Source of the DNA: Opitutales bacterium
Lineage (GTDB): Bacteria; Verrucomicrobiota; Verrucomicrobiia; Opitutales; Opitutaceae
DNA length: 7,311 nt
Assembly: GCA_021772595.1 (NCBI GenBank)
Contig: JAJFLS010000610.1
Location: 1 to 7,311 of the forward strand
Direction of reading: 5' to 3'
Shown here: positions 1-6,500 of the stretch, piece by piece
Layout of the letters: each line of letters begins with the position of its first letter
Numbering within the stretch: the first letter of the stretch is position 1
Notes under the pieces: model-generated
The model's database searches: none
Told to the model about the DNA's origin: nothing
What the model saw: the letters and a program-made list of their open reading frames with translations, nothing else
Made by a program: the position numbers and the translations under genes

Positions 1-371
1 CCGATCAGCACCGCGCGAGGCATCTTGAGAGCGGTTGAGAAGTCGCTAAGGCTCAAAGTCGCCCCCATTCCAAACATTATTATTTGGATGAGCGGTACGA
101 TTAAGGCTCTTTGGTCGAATCCCGACACGATCAAAAACGCATTTGGGTAGACGAGACTGGCCAGGAAGAACGCGAATACGAGGCAGGTGAAGCTAAACGT
201 CTTTGCCGTCTCGCTAAATTGAAAGTTGATTGCCAAGAGAAGAAACAGAAGAACAGTGGATGAACCTGCTAGTGAATACGCTCCTAGAGCAGCTGCTACA
301 ATTGTACTGATGGCCGCTGCGGCCATCAGTATATAAAAAACGTTTGTAGTTGTTTTTGAAGAGGTTTTCAA
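1..371 (-). CDS. BASS-family sodium-coupled transporter, N-terminal part (cut by window edge)
   Basis: This gene runs leftwards off the window, so only about 120 residues are visible and the C-terminal two thirds are missing. My translation of the minus strand gives several hydrophobic segments: around the ISTIVAAALGAY stretch, STVLLFLLLAI, and FTCLVFAFFLASLVY. These are followed by PLIQIIMFGMGATLSLSDF and then KMPRAVLIG. The 'P-L-I-Q-x-x-M-F-G-M-G-x-T-L-x-x-x-D-F' block is the hallmark of the bile acid:sodium symporter (BASS/SBF) family, inner-membrane carriers that move organic anions with Na+. The start is uncertain. A TTG at 371-369 has an AAAGAG seven bases upstream and yields MKTSSKTTTNVFYILM. 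An in-frame ATG at 326-324 has no visible ribosome-binding site. An in-frame stop lies upstream near 410. The gene is downstream of the LacI-type gene on the same strand. The substrate cannot be read from this fragment. Confidence 0.85.
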   Translation of the reverse strand, partial: MKTSSKTTTNVFYILMAAAAISTIVAAALGAYSLAGSSTVLLFLLLAINFQFSETAKTFSFTCLVFAFFLASLVYPNAFLIVSGFDQRALIVPLIQIIMFGMGATLSLSDFSTALKMPRAVLI

Positions 372-410
372 TAGATCGCTCTTTGATTGTATGAGTATTA
401 GTGTAATTTA

Positions 411-548
411 TAAGAGACTGGCCAATAAGTCAGTGGCGAATCGCTAGAACGGGACGGCGCCCGTTCACTACCTTGAATCTCTCTTCAAATGTGGGTAGCG
501 CTCGGGCGCCGTCCCGAGCTTTTATGGCATTTATTAGACAGTCTCTTA
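411..548. repeat. 138-bp MITE/REP-like inverted-repeat element
   Basis: The two ends are near-perfect inverted repeats. Bases 411-428 read TAAGAGACTGGCCAATAA, and the reverse complement of 531-548 reads TAAGAGACTGTCTAATAA (16 of 18 identical, the outer 10 exact). Both ends carry TA, which would fit a TA target-site duplication flanking AGAGACTG termini, as made by IS630/Tc1-mariner-type transposases; this is inference. Inside lies a second, exact 14-base inverted repeat, CGGGACGGCGCCCG at 450-463 and its complement at 503-516. It continues inwards as a shorter imperfect stem (CACTACC at 466-472 against GGTAGCG at 494-500, then TTGAA/TTCAA). The whole element could fold into one long interrupted hairpin. 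There is no room for a transposase, so it would be non-autonomous. It fills the gap between the LacI-type gene and the BASS gene. Confidence 0.72.
450..516. repeat. Inner GC-rich hairpin of the inverted-repeat element
   Basis: An exact 14-bp stem (450-463 with 503-516, 12 of 14 pairs G-C) encloses a 39-base region that itself pairs partly. On the minus strand it is transcribed after the LacI-type gene and before the BASS gene. It could therefore attenuate or stabilise readthrough transcript. It is not followed by a clear T-run on that strand, so it is not a classical intrinsic terminator. Confidence 0.6.
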
Positions 549-587
549 GAGGATGCACTCGTTCCGATTCTAGTCCAAGCGGCCTAT

Positions 588-1637
588 TCACTTAATAGTA
601 AATCCATCTACGAAGTCGCCTCTTAGTAACGTCGTTCTGGGCTTCGACAACTCGCCGCGATCGTTGTTGTAAAGGCGCTCTGAAACGATATTGATGGCGA
701 CCTCGGCCATTTCTTCGTGACATTGGCGATAGCCGGAACATCCATCCGTTCTTGAAGACCAGTTTAAGACCATGTATCCAAGTTCTTCGGGCACTTTGTA
801 TCCCAAGCTCAGAAAGTACTCTAGTATTTTAGATCTGAAGGCGATAATAACGTCCGGCTTGTTGCGTTTATACCAAACATGCATCGCCTCGTAATCGCTT
901 TTCTCGAATAGGAGCTCTGGCTTCGGAACTCGAAGTATGGGCACATGGTCTTTGGGATCGGTTACCCGGTTCTGGTATTCCAGAAAACCGGCATTCCATA
1001 AATGGCCGCCTCGCATTTCATTCTCGGAATCGGTGATAAAGCCGATGCGCCGATATCCTCGTTCCGTTAGGAATTCCAGCACATGCTGCATGCATCGAAA
1101 GTTGTCGTAAAAGACGCTCGGTATATGGTCTAAGCCGTCCAAAAATCCGATGGAGGCCACCGCGAAATTGGACCAGTCCAGCTTGAGGATCGAGTTTGAG
1201 AATCGAAGCGGCGCGAGGATCAATCCCGATATGTTTCTACTTTCGAGAATCTGTTGAATACGATCGCTGGAGTAATAGGTTAAATCGAATTCCAGATAGT
1301 CGAAATCAAAGCCCAATTCGACGGCCCGTCGTTTGGCGCCTTCTAAAAAGCGGGATTGGATATGCCACTCCACTCGCTTCATTTCACGTTGCTCGTCGAT
1401 CCATGTGCTTAGCAATCCGATTGTAGGCAATGATTCGTTCCCATTCCGGGCTTTCCGGATCTGCGACATGTTCGCAGCTACCAACGGGTTTTGGTGGTAG
1501 CCCATTTCCATGGCGATGGATTGTATCCGTCTTCGAGTCGGTTCCGATATCCGTGGGCTATTTCTCAACGCGAGTGATACGGTTGCTTTGCATACGCCTG
1601 CTTCGTGCGCGATGTCCGCGAAGGTCGACTTTTTCAT
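588..1637 (-). CDS. LacI/GalR-family transcriptional regulator
   Basis: A 349-residue DNA-binding regulator of the usual family length. Residues about 5-25 form the LacI helix-turn-helix (TFADIAHEAGVCKATVSLAL, recognition helix starting near K18-A19-T20 V S). A hinge segment, NPLVAANMSQIRKAR at about 50-64, matches the hinge seen in many Opitutae members. From about residue 72 (PTIGLLSTW) a periplasmic-binding-protein-like effector domain follows, with the typical 'GYRRIGFITD' and 'PEELGYMVLNW' strands and a C-terminal LLRGDFVDGFTI tail. Such proteins repress, or less often activate, catabolic genes in response to a small ligand, usually a sugar or derivative. The gene lies 187 bp downstream of the sulfatase gene on the same strand, so it could be co-transcribed or have its own promoter. 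No Shine-Dalgarno precedes the ATG. The start is supported because the HTH begins within five residues. The likely target is the palindrome at 3411-3426 (inference). Confidence 0.95.
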   Translation of the reverse strand: MKKSTFADIAHEAGVCKATVSLALRNSPRISEPTRRRIQSIAMEMGYHQNPLVAANMSQIRKARNGNESLPTIGLLSTWIDEQREMKRVEWHIQSRFLEGAKRRAVELGFDFDYLEFDLTYYSSDRIQQILESRNISGLILAPLRFSNSILKLDWSNFAVASIGFLDGLDHIPSVFYDNFRCMQHVLEFLTERGYRRIGFITDSENEMRGGHLWNAGFLEYQNRVTDPKDHVPILRVPKPELLFEKSDYEAMHVWYKRNKPDVIIAFRSKILEYFLSLGYKVPEELGYMVLNWSSRTDGCSGYRQCHEEMAEVAINIVSERLYNNDRGELSKPRTTLLRGDFVDGFTIK

Positions 1638-1824
1638 CGATTTAGAGGTAAGAATTCAGCTGCTCTCAAAACTCGTAATAAGGGTTAATAGAATGGGGCA
1701 TTAGGTGTAGCAAGCCTTGCTGCATAGAGATTAACTTTTCAATCATTTTTTTGGACAATCGAGTATTCGCGCCATGGGCAGGTCGGGTCGACCGCTTTGT
1801 GAATCAAGGCTGAGAGATTGCTCC
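1638..1824. other. 187-bp spacer between sulfatase and LacI-type genes
   Basis: I see no convincing gene here. The region is AT-rich in its middle (a run of seven T on the plus strand near 1746-1752) and holds the near-palindrome at 1706-1724. No T-run-terminated hairpin is present on the minus strand after the sulfatase stop, so readthrough from the sulfatase into the regulator gene is possible. No strong promoter for the regulator gene could be picked out by eye. Confidence 0.5.
1706..1724. promoter_or_regulatory. Near-palindrome upstream of the LacI-type gene
   Basis: AGCAAG-C-CTTGCT is an exact 6+6 inverted repeat around one base at 1709-1721, extended by TG and CA at 1706-1707 and 1723-1724 after one mismatch. 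It sits 69 bp upstream of the LacI-type start codon. It could be an autoregulatory site or a short RNA hairpin between the sulfatase and regulator genes. It lacks the central CpG typical of LacI operators and differs from the 3411-3426 site, so its role is unclear. Confidence 0.3.
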
Positions 1825-3222
1825 TTACATCGGGGCAATTCGTTCGGAGCCAACGTCCGTGGTTAGGTTGACGTGAGTATTGAAGCTTTCGTAAATCAAG
1901 CGGTTCTTGATGTCTGAATAAGAGGGGTCGTTCCATAGGTCATTGAATTCCCACGGATCCTCCATCAGGTCGTACAACTCGCCGATATCTTTATTGTGAT
2001 AGACGGTTAGTTTGTATCGTTCATCCCGATACATCGTAGCGAAACTGCCTGTCCCTCCTGTGAAGTGCGGATCGAGCGCGTCAAAGTATTCACACCGAGC
2101 GCTCGCGCGTATTCGATCGCCGGATATTTCACCTTTCAATATCGGCAGCAAGCTACGACCTTGATGATATTCTGGTATTTCGATTTTCGCCAGGGACAGT
2201 ATAGTCGCCGAGAGATCCACAAGCTCGACTAGGCCATTGCATCGCAGATTGGATTTAAAGGATTTGGGATATGAGAAAATAAGAGGTACCTTAACGAGGC
2301 CTTCGTAAAAGCGGCACCCCTTAAACATTAGACCATGGTCTCCCAGCATTTCTCCGTGGTCGGAAGTAAAGATGATCACTGTATTCTCCCGTTGTCCGGT
2401 CTCATCCAAGGTCTGGAGAATTCGAGCGAACTGGTCGTCAATTTGAGCGATCATTGCGTAGTATTTCGCTTGGGCCGATTTTGCATCGTTCGCCTCAGGT
2501 GTTCCCGGTTCTCCTTGAAAATCGATCACTTCCAGGGACTTCTGATGTTTTATATCGCTTTCCCGAAAATGAGGTCCCGGCAAATCATCTGGATTGAATT
2601 TCTGCGCGTATTCTTCAGGGGGAATAAAAGGAGGGTGAGGGTCGTAGACATTGATGTTGAGCATCCAAGGTTTGCTGTGGGCCTGCCCAATGAATTCGAT
2701 GGCGCAATCCGAAGCCCATTTTGTCTGATGGTATTCGGGACGCACGTGCTCGGGCGACTTCCGCATCTTGTCTAGATCCTGTCCTTGTTCTCTCACCCAA
2801 TCTGCGTATGCGTGAGTACCTTTAGGCCAGTCGTCTCGCGGAGCATGCGAATGTTTCCAGTATGCAAATCCGTCATCCAGTCGAGGCTCCGGTCGTTTGC
2901 CAGCGCTTACCAAATGGAATTTTCCTATTAGTCCACAGGTGTAGCCGGAGTCCGCGATCAGTTTCGAAATGAGAGGAATGTCCGAAGGAAAGGTGTCATT
3001 TCCGTTGCGCGTATTGCGTGTCCGGCTGGGATAGAGCCCCGTCATGATGCTCGCTCTGCTGGGCGTACAGATCGGGCTCTGGCAATACGTATTGATAAAG
3101 GCGACTCCCTCCCGAACGAGGCTATCCAAGGTGGGTGTTTGAGCGTGGGGATTGCCCAGGGCTCCGATCGTGTCGAAACGCTGTTGATCCGTGCAATACC
3201 AGAGTATGTTGGGAGTGGTCAT
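1825..3222 (-). CDS. Type I (formylglycine-dependent) sulfatase, no signal peptide
   Basis: A 465-residue member of the alkaline phosphatase/sulfatase superfamily that hydrolyses sulfate esters. The N-terminal strand PNILWYCTDQQR carries the metal-ligand pair Asp12-Gln13. The sulfatase signature CTPSRASIMTG starts at Cys52, the residue that a maturase would convert to formylglycine. GKFHL gives Lys101 and His103. NVYDPHPPF supplies His196, and TSDHGEMLGDHG supplies Asp288 and His289, followed by Lys301. The C-terminal subdomain ends with the common 'ELYDLMEDPWEFNDL' strand, so the enzyme appears complete. It starts directly at the catalytic fold with no hydrophobic leader, which argues for action in the cytoplasm; many polysaccharide sulfatases of this phylum are exported. 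The Asp-Gln pair in place of Asp-Asp is also seen in choline-sulfatases and phosphonate monoester hydrolases, so specificity is open. The gene is divergent from the TonB-dependent receptor. No Shine-Dalgarno is visible before the ATG. Confidence 0.95.
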   Translation of the reverse strand: MTTPNILWYCTDQQRFDTIGALGNPHAQTPTLDSLVREGVAFINTYCQSPICTPSRASIMTGLYPSRTRNTRNGNDTFPSDIPLISKLIADSGYTCGLIGKFHLVSAGKRPEPRLDDGFAYWKHSHAPRDDWPKGTHAYADWVREQGQDLDKMRKSPEHVRPEYHQTKWASDCAIEFIGQAHSKPWMLNINVYDPHPPFIPPEEYAQKFNPDDLPGPHFRESDIKHQKSLEVIDFQGEPGTPEANDAKSAQAKYYAMIAQIDDQFARILQTLDETGQRENTVIIFTSDHGEMLGDHGLMFKGCRFYEGLVKVPLIFSYPKSFKSNLRCNGLVELVDLSATILSLAKIEIPEYHQGRSLLPILKGEISGDRIRASARCEYFDALDPHFTGGTGSFATMYRDERYKLTVYHNKDIGELYDLMEDPWEFNDLWNDPSYSDIKNRLIYESFNTHVNLTTDVGSERIAPM

Positions 3223-3253
3223 TATCTAATAAACTAAATGCCGTTGAATTGCT

Positions 3254-3259
3254 TTTATA
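3254..3259 (-). promoter_or_regulatory. Candidate -10 box of the sulfatase gene
   Basis: The minus strand reads TATAAA here, within a TTATATAAAA stretch, 31 bp upstream of the sulfatase ATG. That spacing would give a leader of about 25 bases. No good -35 hexamer is evident at 16-18 bp, so this is a weak call that would suit a regulated promoter. Confidence 0.35.
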
Positions 3260-3410
3260 TAACAGTCTCCCAGTACCCAAAGGTATCCATGAGAAACTTA
3301 AGTTCTTATCGCCAAGCAGGGTTAAAAAGCGCTCTGGTTGGCCTGAGCGTAGCGTCCCCATTTGATAGGGTAACTTCCACCATCGCGCTCGGTTTCACGA
3401 ACCTATGGGC

Positions 3411-3426
3411 GCTAAACGCGTTTAGC
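3411..3426. promoter_or_regulatory. Perfect 16-bp CpG-centred palindrome, candidate LacI-family operator
   Basis: GCTAAACGCGTTTAGC is its own exact reverse complement over 16 bp. LacI/GalR-family operators are typically palindromes of this size with a central CpG flanked by A/T, as in the 16-bp PurR site ACGCAAACGTTTGCGT. The site lies between the divergent sulfatase and receptor genes, beside a LacI-type gene. It sits 11 bp upstream of the candidate -35 of the receptor promoter and about 150 bp upstream of the sulfatase -10. Binding by the neighbouring regulator is inference. Confidence 0.7.
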
Positions 3427-3436
3427 AGAATCCAAA

Positions 3437-3464
3437 TTGAGGGTTCTGAATTAATTGAGATTAT
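3437..3464 (+). promoter_or_regulatory. Candidate promoter of the TonB-dependent receptor gene
   Basis: TTGAGG (3437-3442) and GATTAT (3459-3464) are separated by 16 bp and each matches the sigma-70 consensus at four of six bases. Transcription would start near 3471, about 110 bases before the ATG at 3581. The match is modest and was found by eye only. Confidence 0.3.
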
Positions 3465-3518
3465 CGACCCCACAAACCCGCCCCCAATTACGCGATACCC
3501 AATAAACGTCTGCTTTTC

Positions 3519-3554
3519 GGAGGCCGCGTGATGTGTACCGGCGGCGCTATTTAA
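3519..3554 (+). promoter_or_regulatory. Strong Shine-Dalgarno with overlapping mini-ORF upstream of the receptor start
   Basis: GGAGG at 3519-3523 is the clearest ribosome-binding site in the window. Seven bases downstream, ATG at 3531 opens a seven-codon frame (MCTGGAI, stop TAA 3552-3554). A GTG at 3533, nine bases from the GGAGG, opens the receptor frame itself. The site could therefore serve a leader peptide ending 26 bases before the ATG at 3581, or a longer form of the receptor. Which is used decides the receptor's N terminus. Confidence 0.4.
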
Positions 3555-3580
3555 CTACGTTTCAAAAAATAGACCAAAAA

Positions 3581-6500
3581 ATGAAAATGAAATCACTAAA
3601 ATACTACAAACTCCTGGCGGGGGTTTTTACATTTGCTGTCGCCATGTGTGTTTCTTCTTCTACCTTATTCGCCCAGAATGAAGAACCGGATGAAGTCTTC
3701 GAACTTAGCCCGTTTTCGGTGGAGGCTGCCGATAGCACCGGTTACCAAGCGACCAGCACCCTGGCGGGAACTCGGATAAAAACGAACCTGAAGGATCTCG
3801 GAGCCTCAATTTCGGTCGTCACGGAGCAATTTATGGAAGACGTGGCCGCGACGGATGCCCAAACGCTGCTGTCTTACGTATCCAACGTCGAGGTGGGTGG
3901 CGAACATGGAAATTTCACCGGGGCGGCGGACCAGGGATTCGGCCGCTACTATCAAACCGAAGAGAGAACCAATCCCCAGAATAATCAGAGAGTCCGAGGA
4001 TTGCTGCAAGCGGATCTGACGCGCGGGTTCTTTCTCACGGACATCCCCTTTGACAGCTACAACACCGAGCGAGTCACGGTGAGCCGAGGGCCCAACTCGA
4101 TTCTTTTCGGTATTGGGAGCCCAGGTGGGGTTATCAACAACGGGACCAAGCAAGCCATTCACAATGCTGATTTCGGCGAATTCGGCATTCGCTTGGATAA
4201 CTACGGCAGCATACGCGCTACCTTTGACTATAACAAATCGCTTATAGAGGATCGCCTTGCCTTGCGGATCGCCGCTGTCGAGGAGGGTAAAGAGTCCAAG
4301 CAAAAGCAGGCCTTCGAAGATCAAACCCGTTTTTATGCGGCCCTGGATGGGCTCCTTTTCGAAGGCAATGGCAGCCGGACCACGTTCCGGGCTAATTGGG
4401 AGGACGGAAGTCAGAATGGTTCTCCAGGGGAAGTGATTCCAGTTACGGTCTCCTATGACAACTGGTTCAGTCCTTGGCCAGCAAGCAATTCGCAGTTTAC
4501 CGGAATAGATGCTTTTGCTAGGAATGTATCTCCCAGTGAGGGGGGAACCTGGGAGTTTCAGGACATTGAGGACACCCGTTTCCACGAGAAAGGTGGAAGT
4601 AGAGCCAATGTAAACACCGCCGCTCGCGCGTTGGCTTTTCGCCATGTAGGCGTATTTTTCTCTGAAAGAGGCCAGGGTCCAAGTGTCGGAGGAGGAACAG
4701 GGCTCGGCGCCTACAATAACTTGATTCCTTGGAACTCCGGTGCTGACACGTATCAAAGCGCTGGACTGGTTGGCACGGCCGTGGCGGAAGGTATTGATCC
4801 GGACACCCCTATTAACCAATATCGCGCTTTAAGATCAACGAGTCCAGCGGGCGAGAGCTTTGGCCTCGGGTTCGCTGCGAATACCTTGCAAAACCGCGAC
4901 GTGTTCGACTTTTACAACAGCGTCTACAGCAATGGCCATGACACCGTCTCGCGGGATTTCGACGACATAAACGTCGCCCTGGAGCAAACCTTCTTGGAGG
5001 GTGATCTCGGTATTGAAGTTGCCTACGACTCGCAATCTTACACCACCCTCCAGGACTTTCCGTTCTCTGGGGGTCAAGGCACCAATTTGGCGGGGCCCTA
5101 CGAGGTTTCCGTCGACCTGTCAAAGTACCTGCCCACCGGTCAGCTCAACCCGAATGTGGGCCGGGCCCTGACTTGGGTGAGGCAGCCTAAGACGCAACTA
5201 GATACCACGGATCGCGAGACCTTCCGGGCAACGGCCTTCTACGAGTTCGACCTATCAGAAAGTGACGGATGGTCTAAGCACCTGGGACGGCACCGCGTCA
5301 CGGCACTGTACAACGATTACACCAAGGACACCTTCAACGTGGCAATTAGTGATATGACAGACAGTAGCGAGTTCAATATAGACTCGGCCCAGCAACACAC
5401 TTTGGGCGTAGGCCGTCGCGCCGTTAATCTCATCCCCTACACGAGTGCCAGCCTGATTGGCGTCAACTCCATAGACGATGTGCGCCTTCATCCTATTGAT
5501 TTCATCCGGCCTAGGGATGGCGACAGTTTCCCCTTCGCCTGGGTTGATACCACTCCTGCAGGGGAATTGAACAATGGAGTAGCCGGCGATCGTGCGGTTC
5601 ACGTCAACAATGTGACCGTTAGTAGCGTTCAGACTGCTGGAGGCATCACCCAAACCAATATCGAAGCGCAAGCCGTAACCTGGCAAAGCTACTTTTTGGA
5701 CGACCATATTGTAGCGCTTTATGGCCGCAGGGAAGATGACACTTCAAACTTTGCCAGAAACGCGGCTTCGGATACAAGTGAGCCACAGTTTTTTGCGGAT
5801 AGGGTGTACAATCCCGCTTTCACGAAACTGTCCTCCACCCCTACGGTTGAAGAAAAAGGAACCACGCAATCCTGGAGTGTTGTGGGTCGCGTCCCTGAAA
5901 AATGGTTGGGAGACCTTCCCTTCAATTTGCAGGCGCATTGGGCAACGGCCCAGAACTTCAATCCGATCGGTTTGAGAAGCAACGCCCTGGGAGCCACTAT
6001 TGGCCAGCCGACTGGGTCGACCGAAGAATACGGATTCACGATCTCTACGGATGACAACAAGTACACCGTTAAATTTAATTGGTACGAAACTGAACTGGGG
6101 AATATCAATGCCGGGGTCGGCACCAACCTAGCCAATTATGCGTTTGGGCGGATCAACAACCACCGGGATGCCGAATTGATGGGTATCCCTATTCAGGACC
6201 AATTGGATCTTATTCCTGGCGGAGGCGGAGGCCACCCGATTCAAACCTATGATGCCTATTACAACGCTATGTTGGGCGCGATTCCTTCGGCGCTGAAGGA
6301 CGTGATAAATCCAATGCAAGTAGATGTATCCGGAGATGGAGTCTGGGATGAGTATCAGTTCAATGCCATTCCTAACCTTCAAGCCACCCGTAGTCAGCTC
6401 GCCGAGGGCTTTGAGATAGAGTTCGTAGCCAACGTCACCTCGAATTGGCGCATACTGGCCAATCTCAGCCAGCAAGAAACTTCGTTTTCCAATACTGCTC

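Larger units (their letters stand above)
3223..3532. other. Divergent control region between sulfatase and receptor genes
   Basis: This 310-bp gap separates two genes transcribed away from each other, so it must hold both promoters. It contains a candidate minus-strand -10 box (3254-3259), the CpG-centred palindrome (3411-3426), a candidate plus-strand promoter (3437-3464) and a GGAGG at 3519-3523. The open frames crossing it do not look like real proteins. Confidence 0.7.

Noticed and set aside
1786..1798. Short GGTCG/CGACC inverted repeat after the sulfatase stop as a possible terminator
   Set aside because: The stem is only five base pairs and the minus strand that would be transcribed is followed by A-rich rather than T-rich sequence.
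2335..2775. 146-codon plus-strand frame inside the sulfatase gene
   Set aside because: It is antisense to intact sulfatase motifs and has no recognisable protein features.
3261..3270. AACAGTCTCC resembles the terminal repeat of the 411-548 element (CAGTCTCTTA)
   Set aside because: Only seven consecutive bases are shared (CAGTCTC) and there is no partner inverted repeat nearby, so chance is the simplest explanation.
3238..3531. 97-codon plus-strand frame covering the divergent control region
   Set aside because: It would run through the operator palindrome and promoter candidates, has no ribosome-binding site, and the peptide resembles no family I know.
3806..4819. Long 337-codon open frame on the minus strand inside the receptor gene
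   Set aside because: It lies antisense to a clearly conserved receptor. Its translation shows no recognisable domain, and long antisense frames are common opposite genes of this codon bias.
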